A stretch of DNA of 64,000 nt from contig JAEURP010000022.1 in NCBI GenBank assembly GCA_016788585.1, positions 1-64,000 on the forward strand, given 5' to 3'. The notes under the pieces are model-generated. The model worked only from the letters and a program-made list of their open reading frames with translations, made no database searches and was not told the DNA's origin. This stretch comes from Chthonomonas sp. GTDB taxonomy: Bacteria; Armatimonadota; Fimbriimonadia; Fimbriimonadales; Fimbriimonadaceae. Shown in pieces: positions 27,632 to 37,500 of this stretch; the first letter of the stretch is position 1; each line of letters starts with the position of its first letter. The translations under genes and the position numbers were made by a program.

Positions 27632-30470
27632 CAGCAGCTTCCGCAAGGTAGTCGTCAATATCCACGTAAACCGAAGAGACTCGGCAGAGTTCACCCAGGT
27701 CGCAACTTCGGCAGTGATCTCCGGGGACTGGACGCATGTCGCCGGTTTGCAAGTCGGCTAGCACGCGCCGTAGCACACGCTTTGTGACTTCGCCTAGAGC
27801 CCTCTTATCCAAGCTCAATGGAACGACCTTTACGTTGAGGGCTGGGTTGTTCGGAGCATGCCCTGGGCGCTCATCAAAGTAGAGGAACTGCCGAGCGTCG
27901 GGGATGCTGTAGTCGAAACCAGCAAACTGTAGAGACGCGCGGGTCGCGCTCCAAAAGTAAAGCCCGAGCTCAAGCCAATCCGACTCAAGATCGGAATCAT
28001 TCGGGAATGCGCTGGGCCGTACGAAGTGCAGGACACGACCATTGGGATGATCGGAAACGCCGTCAACGCGGCCACTAAACCGAATCGTCGTTCCATCTAG
28101 CTTAAACTCGGCGCTCAGCTCGGGTTCGCCCAAACTCACGATGGTTTTTACCGGCCCCAAATCCCATCTCGTGCGCGCATCAAACTCTCGCTCGAGCCAC
28201 CCTTGGATCAGACGTTGGCTCCCGGCTTCGGCAAGCGTCAGCTCCCAACTCTCGCGGTGAATAAACTCATCGGCGATGAGTTTGTCTACTTCACTTTGAA
28301 AGGCGGCTCGGGCGGCAATAGCTGAGGGTTGCGCGAGCAGATTCGCCCTCACCGGTAGCCTCCTTAGCCTGCTCCCCAGTTCAAATCGTCTTGCCGACAG
28401 GCCGAGGCGGTACCGTGCCACCGACTGAAATGGGCATTTCGCCGCCGATACAACCTCGGCAATCTCGAGACCTTCCTCCAATTCCGGGCGCACGAGTTCT
28501 CTGGCCTCCTCCGTAGCAAGGGTCGTGGTCAGCGGCTCGCGGATGGGGTCTTCGAACGCCTCGCGAAGGTACAGATCGGCGGGCAATCGGCAGTCGTCTA
28601 GCTCAGGAACGAAGAGCCGATGAGGATAGTCTTCCTCCTTCACGTTCGGTAGTACTCTCTTGATCTCTTCGAGGTAGGAAGTAGGCACATTATCGCGATC
28701 TTCGGAGGTCTGCGGATAGCCAAGTATCAGCTTCTTCTTCGCGGCGATACAGATGCGAACGAGCTTATCGCGCTCCTCTCTCGCGTGATAGAAGGAGTCA
28801 AGAAGAGCCGGATACTCCGGTAGCAGCTCATGCAAATGGGCCCGGTGCTCGTCGCTCAGAACGGGGTCTTCGGTTCGTCGTTTTGGCAACGAGCCTTCAA
28901 GCATTCCAAGGGCCACCACCACGTCGGCTTCGCCGATCATGGTAGCGTCGGAGATGACTCTGAAGCCATCGCGAGAACTGGGGAGAACTATCTGTTCGCG
29001 ATCCCAGAGCGATCGTGCTAACCCGACAAACTCGGCAAGGTTTAGCGTCCGACCTTGGCGCGAGTCGTAGCTTGGGGCGTAGTCCACCACGGCTCGCATA
29101 ATGCCACCTTGGGCTCGAAAGTCCTGCTCGCGCTTGCCGCTCTTGTTATCCTGAGCCGCCCGTTCTAGCAAGTCTAGACGCAGCATGTCATCGAGCATCC
29201 CATGCCATTCGGTGAGTGTGCGCTGGGCAGAAAGAGCTCGCTTACGCCAGGCAAGCACCGGCCATAGCCAAGGCAAGTCTGAGCGATTCTCGTCGGCGTA
29301 CTCCTCAAGCATGGCCCAAGGCTCTAGCCCCCGCGACCGCCAATCTGATACTTGGTCGAGCAATCGCGTTTTGGCGTCATTGTCGCTCCATAGGTAGGTA
29401 CTCGATACCGTTTTTGCAAGGCCGCGCAGGTCAGTTTCGGCAAGCAATTCCAAAACATTGAGAATGAGAGAAGCAAAACCATTGCTCAATAGTGGAACGC
29501 GGATCGGTGCGTTGAGTTTGATGTCAAACCGTTTGGCACTCGCAATAAGAAGGGGAATGTAGTTCTCGGGGTCGCTAACCCAAATGACGATCCTATGCTC
29601 CTGCGATCCGTTGCTGTACTCCTTTTGGCATTTGCGTAAGGCCCATTCGCATTCCGAAAGCACATCCGCCGCGCTGAAAATCACGGCATCTGGCCCGGTT
29701 CGAGCCACCGACTCTTTGAACAAGTGATCCGTCCATCGCTCGCCCTTAATGGGTTTGATTTCTAATCCAAGAAAGTCAGCCGTGAGTTTGGCGCCCTCAA
29801 AGCCGCTGGTCGAGTACTCAACCACAAGGGTGATATCCATCCCAAGCTCGCTCAGTCTCTGCAAACATCGAAGTTCGATTGGGCAGAAGTCAGTGCCAGA
29901 AAGAACGAGAAGTCGATCGAAGTTTGGCTCTTCAATTGCCTCAACATCGAGGATTGCTTCTGCACGACGGCTGCTTGAGACCTTTCCGAGAGTTTCGAGT
30001 GTTTGCGATGAAACCCGTTCGACTTCGAGAAGCGCTTGGAGCCTGGCCCTGAAAGGCGGCTTGGCCAATTGTATGGCTCGGTCAAGTGCCTCAATCGAAA
30101 TGCCCCAGTGCCGCAGCTCTTTGAGGCAATCCACTACAACTTCGTGAAATCCGGGAAAGCTTTTGCAAGGAAAGAACTCGGACTCATCCCCCAAGCCTTC
30201 GCACGCCAGCTGAACTGCGCCTCGAGACTGTCCCTGCGTCGGTAAGTCCAGGGTGCGGATCCCGACTCGATTAAGGGACCCACCCATTACTTTGCCAAAC
30301 GGCAGGAGTTCGACCTGCGTATCATCGTAGCCAAGGTCGCGGACCAAAGCGATCCGCATGTCGTCAAAAGCCGTGACAATGCCTCCACCCTTGCTGAACT
30401 TCGCGATAATTTTCGTAAGCTCAGTGGGATCGGGAGGCAGTGCAATCAAGCTGATGGAAGCGGAGCCCAT
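27606..30470 (-). CDS. AddB-like protein with Fe-S cysteines and a degenerate nuclease motif
   Basis: 954 residues with a large helical helicase-like N-terminal half; no Walker A is seen, as expected of a degenerate helicase subunit. The middle has MIGEADVVVALGMLEGSLPK, an inactive-helicase-type segment. The C-terminal domain holds the iron-sulfur cysteines of AddB nucleases: CPF near residue 678 and CRSCDLGELC near 917-926. The PD-(D/E)XK core keeps GRVDGVSD, but the strand normally reading 'xxDYK' reads RVLHFVR, so the second acid and the lysine appear lost. It is the first gene of the helicase/nuclease operon. Confidence 0.75.
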   Translation of the reverse strand: MGSASISLIALPPDPTELTKIIAKFSKGGGIVTAFDDMRIALVRDLGYDDTQVELLPFGKVMGGSLNRVGIRTLDLPTQGQSRGAVQLACEGLGDESEFFPCKSFPGFHEVVVDCLKELRHWGISIEALDRAIQLAKPPFRARLQALLEVERVSSQTLETLGKVSSSRRAEAILDVEAIEEPNFDRLLVLSGTDFCPIELRCLQRLSELGMDITLVVEYSTSGFEGAKLTADFLGLEIKPIKGERWTDHLFKESVARTGPDAVIFSAADVLSECEWALRKCQKEYSNGSQEHRIVIWVSDPENYIPLLIASAKRFDIKLNAPIRVPLLSNGFASLILNVLELLAETDLRGLAKTVSSTYLWSDNDAKTRLLDQVSDWRSRGLEPWAMLEEYADENRSDLPWLWPVLAWRKRALSAQRTLTEWHGMLDDMLRLDLLERAAQDNKSGKREQDFRAQGGIMRAVVDYAPSYDSRQGRTLNLAEFVGLARSLWDREQIVLPSSRDGFRVISDATMIGEADVVVALGMLEGSLPKRRTEDPVLSDEHRAHLHELLPEYPALLDSFYHAREERDKLVRICIAAKKKLILGYPQTSEDRDNVPTSYLEEIKRVLPNVKEEDYPHRLFVPELDDCRLPADLYLREAFEDPIREPLTTTLATEEARELVRPELEEGLEIAEVVSAAKCPFQSVARYRLGLSARRFELGSRLRRLPVRANLLAQPSAIAARAAFQSEVDKLIADEFIHRESWELTLAEAGSQRLIQGWLEREFDARTRWDLGPVKTIVSLGEPELSAEFKLDGTTIRFSGRVDGVSDHPNGRVLHFVRPSAFPNDSDLESDWLELGLYFWSATRASLQFAGFDYSIPDARQFLYFDERPGHAPNNPALNVKVVPLSLDKRALGEVTKRVLRRVLADLQTGDMRPVPGDHCRSCDLGELCRVSSVYVDIDDYLAEAADGEHEPNP

Positions 30471-30485
30471 GCGAACTTTAGTATT

Positions 30486-31088
30486 ATGCCGGTCGTGAGC
30501 CAGAACATATGGTCGAGCGGCCGAAAGTTCATGGGGAACCTTGTCCCAGGCTTGCTGAGCTTCCCTTTTGCGGCCACAGGACTGCTGTTGTGGCGTCCTG
30601 AGGACCCGTTCCGCCCCCTCCCTCTTGGGCTCCTAGTCGCCTTTCCGGTCTTTGGCTGGGTTTCTCTGGCCTTATTCGGTCTTTGGGGCAATTCCTCTAT
30701 GCGTTCAGAGTTGGGCCAAAGATTTGGGCGTGAGCGGGGCCAAGCGACCGGGCCCATGTTCTTCGTCGGACTTTCAAACCCAGGCTATCGGAGCCTAATC
30801 GACCCTCATGAAGACATTGCGTTACTCATTTTTGGAAAAGATGAACTTGAAATTTATGGGGAGAAAGAGCGTTTCTTCGTTCCAAGAGAATCCGATTTGG
30901 TCTTCAGATTAAAGGCTAACACGCATTCGTGGATTGGTCTAGGCGGTTGGGTTCAAATCGAGTCCCCCAAAAGGTCATTCTTCGTTGAATCGCGCCAGAA
31001 TGATATTCTTTTTCTCAATCGCCTCCAGAGAAAGCGCTTGTTAGCCGCTTTGGAGCAGTGGCGCACCACCGGTGCCATCTCGGGGTAA
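30486..31088 (+). CDS. Membrane protein with two N-terminal helices and a cytosolic PH-like domain
   Basis: Unrecognised. Two hydrophobic segments (about residues 18-35 and 46-66: LGLLVAFPVFGWVSLALFGLW) precede a ~110-residue domain of alternating strands (EDIALLIFGKDELEIYGEKE, LVFRLKANTHSWIGLGGW, SFFVESRQND) and a last basic helix (LQRKRLLAALEQW). This pattern resembles a bacterial PH/GRAM-like domain, but I cannot name a family. The start could be ATG 30486 or GTG 30495; a TAGTAT hexamer lies immediately upstream. Divergent from the AddB-like gene with 15 bp between. Confidence 0.55.
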   Translation: MPVVSQNIWSSGRKFMGNLVPGLLSFPFAATGLLLWRPEDPFRPLPLGLLVAFPVFGWVSLALFGLWGNSSMRSELGQRFGRERGQATGPMFFVGLSNPGYRSLIDPHEDIALLIFGKDELEIYGEKERFFVPRESDLVFRLKANTHSWIGLGGWVQIESPKRSFFVESRQNDILFLNRLQRKRLLAALEQWRTTGAISG

Positions 31089-31201
31089 GCGCCGAAACTT
31101 GGGTTTTCCAAAAAACTCCTAAAGAAGACTAAAAGGCGTACCGACAATCCTAACAGGGCCACTTTGACTAGGGCTCCAAAACCTAAAGCGGATTGTTAGA
31201 G

Positions 31202-31858
31202 ATGCAAACACGGAACTTAGAGTGCCAACTCGCGATGGCCCAACTCAAGCGTTACTTGAACGGGTCAAAGCTGAGTGACGATGCGCTTGAAGCTCTTGAA
31301 TCGCATTTGGTAGAGTGCCCGGTTTGCCGACTCGCCGTCCAAGCCCAAAAGGTAAATACAGAGCCCGTTCTCCCGACCCAAGCTGTGGTTCAAACCCCCG
31401 CCCCCACAGTTGAAAAGAAGTCGCTGCTGAATGGCCACCTCAAGACTCTCGGGCTCGCTATTGGCTTGGCAACGGTGCTCGTAGCGATGAGCATGATCGC
31501 AAATGATCCGACAAAGTTGTTTGGCGATCGATTGCAAGACTCGAAGAGCACCTCAAAGGTGAATCCCAACACACCAACTGCGAAAAGAGTTGAATCCAAG
31601 CCCAGCCAGCCGGTCAAAACCGAACCCGTCGTTGGGTCAGCTGAAGCATCTAGACCTGAACCGGTGAAGAAGCCCGAGCCTGAAAGCACAACACCTCCCG
31701 TGAAGCCCGAACCAAAGAGTCCCGAGCCAACTCAGCAAGCGAAGCCTGCGGCGAAATCAAAGCCAAGGACTAGGCCGACACCCCGCAAACCTGCGCCACA
31801 GCCCACCTCCAATGCCTCCGGCATCCGAGTTTACGATCAAAACGGAAATCCCATCTAA
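31202..31858 (+). CDS. Zinc-finger anti-sigma-like membrane protein
   Basis: Residues ~6-45 hold a putative zinc finger (Cys7, then HLVECPVC, i.e. HxxxCxxC) as in anti-sigma zinc-finger proteins. One membrane helix follows (LKTLGLAIGLATVLVAMSMI, ~residue 85), then ~115 residues rich in Pro, Lys, Glu and Ser that look disordered and periplasmic. No ECF sigma factor gene is adjacent, so the anti-sigma role is uncertain. ATG 31202 is preferred to TTG 31193. It is followed 22 bp later by a secretin-N-domain protein, probably in the same operon. Confidence 0.6.
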   Translation: MQTRNLECQLAMAQLKRYLNGSKLSDDALEALESHLVECPVCRLAVQAQKVNTEPVLPTQAVVQTPAPTVEKKSLLNGHLKTLGLAIGLATVLVAMSMIANDPTKLFGDRLQDSKSTSKVNPNTPTAKRVESKPSQPVKTEPVVGSAEASRPEPVKKPEPESTTPPVKPEPKSPEPTQQAKPAAKSKPRTRPTPRKPAPQPTSNASGIRVYDQNGNPI

Positions 31859-31880
31859 AGACCCAAAACGGAACAAACCC

Positions 31881-32558
31881 ATGAAAAAAGCTGTTCTCCT
31901 ATTATCACTGCTGGCTATGCCCCTATTCGGGCTCGCCCAAGACCAAGAGACGGTCAAGACCCAAGGAACCCAGATTACGATTAGTTCCAAAGGCGCCGAT
32001 GTCCGATCAGTTCTTCACGATCTCTTTACACAAGCAAAGAAGAATTTCGTACTAGAGAACTTGTCGCGCTCAGAGTTGTATCTGTCGCTAAACACGATGG
32101 ACTTCGATGAGACCCTGGAAATCGTATGCCGACTCGCCAATTTAACCTATGAGATTCAGAACGATATTTACTACTTCACGAAGGTTCGGCCCATTCAGGC
32201 GCCTTCAACCCGCCCTGCCAACAGCGCGACTCCGCCCAATCCAGCTGCCGAGGCCGCCAAAATCGGAAAGCTCTCCGAAGCAGTCCTCAAGCGATCGGTA
32301 AGCGGAACATACACCAAGCAAGATTTGCGAGCGGTCATTAAGAACTTAGCTGACCAAGCAAAAGTTGTCGTCGAAATCGATGACCGAATTCCGCTCTACA
32401 AACTCGACTTCAAGCTAAATCCGACCTCGCTTGGATATGCCCTCAAGACGATCGCTGATCGTTTGAAGCTTGAAGTCGTTTTCTCCGATCGGCAGACGCT
32501 TCTCCTTCAACCGAAGGGCGCGAAGCCAATCGTCGAGAAATTCGAAATTTCTGACTAG
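31881..32558 (+). CDS. Periplasmic protein with two secretin/STN-like domains
   Basis: 225 residues with a clear signal peptide (MKKAVLLLSLLAMPLFGLAQ). Two similar alpha/beta modules follow: residues ~30-100 (GADVRSVLHDLFTQAKKNFV, then FDETLEIVCRLANLTYEI) and ~145-220 (QDLRAVIKNLADQAKVVVEI, then LGYALKTIADRLKLEVVF). They match the STN/secretin N-domain pattern. No secretin barrel is present, so it may be a sensor or accessory protein working with the zinc-finger membrane protein upstream. The longer frame starting at 31812 overlaps that gene and is rejected. A strong terminator follows. Confidence 0.7.
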   Translation: MKKAVLLLSLLAMPLFGLAQDQETVKTQGTQITISSKGADVRSVLHDLFTQAKKNFVLENLSRSELYLSLNTMDFDETLEIVCRLANLTYEIQNDIYYFTKVRPIQAPSTRPANSATPPNPAAEAAKIGKLSEAVLKRSVSGTYTKQDLRAVIKNLADQAKVVVEIDDRIPLYKLDFKLNPTSLGYALKTIADRLKLEVVFSDRQTLLLQPKGAKPIVEKFEISD

Positions 32559-32576
32559 TCTTCCTATATCCAAAGG

Positions 32577-32604
32577 GCGGCGTCCTTCGTGACGCCGCTT
32601 TTTT
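32577..32604 (+). terminator. Intrinsic terminator after the STN-domain gene
   Basis: Stem GCGGCGTC (32577-32584) pairs with GACGCCGC (32591-32598), with a 6-nt loop and a run of T at 32599-32604. Confidence 0.88.
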
Positions 32605-32626
32605 CTTGGTCGCCAAGCCTTTCTGC

Positions 32627-32632
32627 CATACT
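32627..32632 (+). promoter_or_regulatory. -10-like hexamer CATACT before lpxK
   Basis: CATACT ends 6 nt before the proposed GTG start at 32639. It lies just after the preceding terminator and supports both the start choice and a leaderless lpxK mRNA. Confidence 0.4.
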
Positions 32633-32638
32633 TCCAGC

Positions 32639-33613
32639 GTGGCCCGCGACCTCGATCCCCAGAAGCTCGATGTTGTCAATGTCCTATGCGCGCCACTTTC
32701 TACCCTCTACTTTCTTGGGTGGAGTGCCTATGAATCGCTTTACCGTATTGGCGCAAAAAAGCCGATGGATCCGGCGATTCCCGTCATCGTCGTTGGCAAT
32801 CTCACCGTTGGCGGCATGGGCAAGACCCCGACGACATTAGCTGTTTGCCGCCTGCTGAAAGACATCGGATACCAAGCGGTCATTAGCGCCAGCGGTTACG
32901 GTTCACCGAGGGCTGAAGCCGCCACCATCGCACCAGATGGCCCACTACTGGCTTCAGAGTGGGGCGACGAACCAACCCTGTTGCGTTGGCTTGCTCCCGA
33001 GTTTCCCATCATAGTCGGCCGACGCCGGACTTTGGCCGCTAAACTCTGCGCCGAGCACTTCCCCAACGCGGTCATGGTTATGGATGATGGCTACCAACAT
33101 AAGCCGCTACGCCACCACATTAGCATCATCCTCGATCTCGAAGAAGTCTCAAACCCGCTCGTTCTTCCGGCAGGGCCGTACCGGGAGCCTAGAAGTCACC
33201 GAACCCGAGCAGACTTCCTGCTTCCAAGCTACTTTAAGCTTATGCACCATGGAACGCGATTTCTGAATACAGAGGGTCAGGAAATAGAATTCCCTCCGCA
33301 AGATATTCAGGTGCTTACCGCGATCGCCAAGCCCTCGAGACTCGTGAGAACACTCGATTCATTAGGCTTCCGGACTATTAGAGCCCGGCACTATCCCGAC
33401 CATGACAAGCTCACAAGGGATGATTTATTCTCGCAATTTGAAAGGACCCTTCCAATTGTTGTGACCAGCAAGGACTGGGTTAAGATTCGCGAGCGTCATG
33501 ACCTTGATGGATGGGACTTTGAGATTGCCCACTATCAAGTTACAGTCGAGCCATATGAGGAGTTCAAGCGCGCACTTGCCGACAAAGTAGCAGGCGTCAT
33601 TTTGAAGAAATGA
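32639..33613 (+). CDS. lpxK: Tetraacyldisaccharide 4'-kinase (lipid A biosynthesis)
   Basis: Membrane-associated kinase that phosphorylates the lipid A precursor. Seen: the N-terminal hydrophobic helix region (LCAPLSTLYFLGWSAYESLY), the P-loop IPVIVVGNLTVGGMGKTPTT, the catalytic segment VMVMDDGYQHKPLRHHISII and LPAGPYREP. The 324-residue length is normal. GTG 32639 gives the family-like N-terminus ARDLDPQKLDVVNV; an earlier TTG at 32606 lies in the preceding terminator's T-run. ATGA overlap with the acyltransferase makes a two-gene lipid A operon. Confidence 0.9.
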   Translation: MARDLDPQKLDVVNVLCAPLSTLYFLGWSAYESLYRIGAKKPMDPAIPVIVVGNLTVGGMGKTPTTLAVCRLLKDIGYQAVISASGYGSPRAEAATIAPDGPLLASEWGDEPTLLRWLAPEFPIIVGRRRTLAAKLCAEHFPNAVMVMDDGYQHKPLRHHISIILDLEEVSNPLVLPAGPYREPRSHRTRADFLLPSYFKLMHHGTRFLNTEGQEIEFPPQDIQVLTAIAKPSRLVRTLDSLGFRTIRARHYPDHDKLTRDDLFSQFERTLPIVVTSKDWVKIRERHDLDGWDFEIAHYQVTVEPYEEFKRALADKVAGVILKK

Positions 33614-34509
33614 AGAAGCCAACCTGGCAAAAAAAACTTGAGGGTCGAGCCGGAGAATGGCTCATGCGCAGGCTTCAGCGTCGGCTCCTCAAGCTCTCAC
33701 CCGAAAAAGCAGAAGCTCTGGGGCAAAGGCTAGGGCGGCGGCTCTTTCGAGTCGCCAAGAGCAGACGCAATCGTGCTCTTTCAAACCTCGCTCTGGCTTT
33801 CCCTGAACTAACCGAACGCGAGCGTTTCACCCTAGCCCAAAGGTGCCTGGAGCACTTCGGCATTGTCACCGCCGACTTTTTGCAGATTCCAAAGAGAACG
33901 GCAGAATATCTCGAAGCATCCACTGAAATCGTGGGACTAGAGCACGTGGAGAAAGCCCTGGCGCTTGGCAAGGGTGTCATTGCGATCACCGGGCATTTTG
34001 GCAACTGGGAGCGAATGGGGACCCTCTTGGCCGGGCGCGGGCACAAGACCAGTGTCGTCGCACGCGATGCCGACGATCAAGGCGTGCAGGGAATCATCAA
34101 AGACCTGCGTACCCATACAGGGGCCAAAGTTCTTTCCCGCGGGAACGCGGCGCGAGAGATCATGCGCGCGCTCAAGGGTGGGGAAATTGTGGGAATCCTG
34201 CCTGACCAGAATGCCGATGAGGTGTTCATTCCTTTCTTCGGGCACCTTGCAGGCACCGTCTTGGGTCCTGGCGTAATGCACAAGAGAACGGGCGCACCGG
34301 TAATTCCTGTTGTCTGCGTAAGGGTTGGACCGTGTCGCTATCGGGTAGAGGTCTCCCCACCCCTAGAGCCAGAGCCAGGCTACTCAATCGAAGAGGGGAT
34401 CATGCGAGCAATCAACAACTTCTTGGAGAGGGAGATTCGCAAGGCACCTGAGCAGTATCTTTGGTTCCACGATCGGTGGCGCAACGCGCGAAAGCGCGGG
34501 CTCCTGTAA
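33610..34509 (+). CDS. LpxL/HtrB-type lipid A biosynthesis acyltransferase
   Basis: Inner-membrane acyltransferase predicted to add a secondary acyl chain to lipid A or a related lipid. The catalytic HxxxxD/E motif is GHFGNWE near residue 127, followed by VVARDADDQGVQGIIKDLR, IVGILPDQNADEVFIPFFG and APVIPVVCVR; it ends YLWFHDRWRNARKRGLL, typical of the family. The start overlaps lpxK by 4 nt. The exact acyl position cannot be told from sequence. Confidence 0.88.
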   Translation: MKKPTWQKKLEGRAGEWLMRRLQRRLLKLSPEKAEALGQRLGRRLFRVAKSRRNRALSNLALAFPELTERERFTLAQRCLEHFGIVTADFLQIPKRTAEYLEASTEIVGLEHVEKALALGKGVIAITGHFGNWERMGTLLAGRGHKTSVVARDADDQGVQGIIKDLRTHTGAKVLSRGNAAREIMRALKGGEIVGILPDQNADEVFIPFFGHLAGTVLGPGVMHKRTGAPVIPVVCVRVGPCRYRVEVSPPLEPEPGYSIEEGIMRAINNFLEREIRKAPEQYLWFHDRWRNARKRGLL

Positions 34510-34516
34510 ACAAAGG

Positions 34517-34565
34517 ATGGCCGATCGTGAGATCGGCCATACAAAGCGGCATCGGGAGATGCCGC
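34517..34565. terminator. Two adjacent hairpins between convergent genes
   Basis: Two perfect stems: ATGGCCGATC/GATCGGCCAT (10 bp, loop GTGA) and GCGGCATC/GATGCCGC (8 bp, loop GGGA). Both loops fit the GNRA pattern. There is no T-run, so they may act as a termination or RNA-end-protection pair between the acyltransferase and the convergent protease gene. Confidence 0.5.
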
Positions 34566-34576
34566 ACTCCAAACGA

Positions 34577-37500
34577 TTACTGACCAGGCTTTGCCGTTGG
34601 GAACGGAGGAACCTTGAGCGGCTTGCGGGCCTTCTTCAGTTCATCTGCCAAGTAGGCCAATGCCCTATCGAGCTGAGGATCGAGACCCTTCGCTAGTTCA
34701 TCTGGTTGGTTGTCAATGATAATGTCGGGTGTGATACCGGTGTTCTCGGCAACCCACTCACCCTTGAACGGGTCGTAGATGCCGAAGCCGGGGGCCGTGA
34801 CCTGACCGCCATCCACCAGCGGAACGCCGCCTTGGATACCGACCAAACCGCCCCAAGTTCGGGTTCCGATGAGCGGACCGATCTTGTGTTGCTTGAATAG
34901 CCAGGGAAGCATGTCTCCACCTGAACCCGCGTACTCATTGACGAGCATCGTCTTCGGCCCACTGAGCTTTCCGGTTGGGAAGAAGATTGGATCGGTGTCG
35001 CGAGCCTTCATACCCGCCACGACTTCTCGCTGCAGGAACTCGATGAAGAACGTTGGGATCATGCCGCCGCCGTTGAAGCGCTCGTCGATGACCCAGGCAT
35101 CCTTGTCGGTCTGGCTATAGAAGCCCTTGATGAACTCGATGACGCCGTCGGTCGAGGTGTCTGGCACGTGCAGGTAGCCGATGCGGCCGCCCGACTGCTT
35201 GTTCACATAGGCTCGGTTCATCTCGACCCAGCTGATGTATCGGAGTTCCGATTCATCGCCAATCGGGCGAACGCGGACCTTTCGTGCGCCAGCGCTGGCG
35301 GCGGACGAGTTGACCGTGAGAACGACCGTTCGGCCGACCTTGGCTTGGAGCAAGCTGCTTGGATCGGTATCGCGATCAACCTTCACGCCGTCGATCTCAA
35401 GTAGGTAGTCGCCGTCCTTGACGTTCACGCCAAGCTCGCCGAGCGGACCACGGCGGCCCTCTTCGAAGCTGAGACCCTTGTAGATCTTCTTGAAGCGGAC
35501 ATTGTTGCCGACGACTTCGTAGTCGGCACCGAGGTGTCCGACCGCAACGCCAGCTGCGCCAGGGCCCATTTCTCCGCCGGAGACATAGGCGTGGCCGGTG
35601 CCGAGCTCGCCAACCATCATGCTGAGGATGTAGTTCAGGTCAGCGCGATGGCGGACGTATGGCAACATACCTTCGTACTGCTTGCCAATGGCGTTCCAGT
35701 CCAGACCGAGTAGCTTGGGATCATAAAATACGTCCCGCTCCCATCGCCAGACCTCGCCAAACATCTGCTTCCATTCGGCCTTGGGATCCCAGACGTACTC
35801 GACTCCGCTCATGTTTACGCGACCACTAGCCGGGTCTTGACCGGGGCCAACGTTCATCAACGTGACGAATGCGCCCGTATTGATCGCAACCTTGTTGCGC
35901 TTGGCATTGAGGTTGAGGTTCGTGAGACCGCCTTGGTAAATCGGCAAGAATTGGCGCGCGGGCCAGCTCCACATGCCGAGGACGCCATCGGTGTAGACCA
36001 TTACCGAATTGTTGAGACCGACAATGACCGGATATTGTCCAGCGGGAAGGGGAAGAGGAATGATGCGCTCAGCGATGCCATCGAGATCAACGCGAGTTCC
36101 CTTCGGAGCGTCGCCACTTGGTGCACCGCCACCAGCGGCTGGCTCACCTGTTGGCTCTTCGTCACCGGGCTGAAGCATGGGATTCGTGGTGTCCTTGCTA
36201 AGCGCGATCGCATAAACGCGGTCGCCATCCGCCATGTTCATCATGAACTCGAACGCGCCGCCACTTGGGTTGAAGGTTCGTGTCGAGGTGAAGTAGACGT
36301 ACTTGCCGGTCTGGTCAAACGTGACTTGGTTGTCGCTGTAATAGCCTTCCGAGATTTGGGTGCTCTTGTTGCCGGCGACGTTATACATGAAGATCGCGCC
36401 CTGGAGGTTAGGAAGCGCCTTGTTGTAAACGATCCAGTCGGAGTTTGGTGCCCAATCCCAACTGAAGCCGCCTTGCAAGTCGTTCCTTGCAATCAAAGTC
36501 TCTTTGCCGGTCGCGACCTCGTGCAAGAACAACTTGTAGTCCTGAGTCGTGTAGCCAATGTACTTACCATCAGGCGACCAGCTGTAACCACTAATCTGAT
36601 TGTTTACGCGATGTAACTTCGCCTCGCCGCCCATTTGAGGCCGCGTGTAAAGCTGCTTCTCGCCTGATGCGTCGCTGATATAGCTGATCAGCTTGCCATC
36701 TGGAGACCACTCTGGCATGCGCTCGCGGCTTGCCGGAGCGTTCACAAGGTTACGGGTCTCGCCAGTCTTGGCGGGAACGCTAAAGATCTCGCCGCGGGCT
36801 TCAACCGCGAGGCGGGCGCCGGTTGGGCTGATGCCGAAGTTCGCCACCGCGTTGCCGAAGTTTCGAAGCTGGGGCCTGGAGACCACGAAGTCGCTACCGA
36901 TAAACGCTTTGACCTTATCGACCTTGCCGCTGGCGAGGTCAAGCGTTTCGAGGTAACCATTGCGCTCCCAGATCATCGTCTTGCCGTCGCCCGAAGGGTT
37001 TTTGATGTCGGCGTCCTTGAAGTTGGTGATTCGCGTCTCGCGCTTGGAGGCGATGTCGTACTTCCAGATGTTGCGCGTTCCGAAGTCCTTGTCGCCGATG
37101 TAATAGACCGAGCCGCCGACCCATAGGGGCTGCCAGCGATTCTCGAGCTTGCTTGGGATTTCTTCGTAGGTGTTCTTGGCGAAGTTGTAAAACGCGATCT
37201 TGCCCTGGGTCCCGCCTCGGTAGCGTCGCCAGTTGAACTGGTGGCTATTGTTGCGATTGAAGGCGATCGTGCCACCGTCCGGGCTATAGCTCAGGTCGGC
37301 GACTTCATCGAGGACTGTCTTCGTGGCTTGGCCGCCGTTTGGGCTGACCGTCCACAGCGTGGTTGTACGCTGGGTTGGGCTACCATGGGGCGTCCGGAAG
37401 GCGATCTTGCCGTCTGGTGTCCAGTCGAGAACGAGGTCGGGCGATCCGCTAAAAGTGAGTCGCTTCGGCTCGCCGCCGTCGATGCCGACCACGAAAACGT

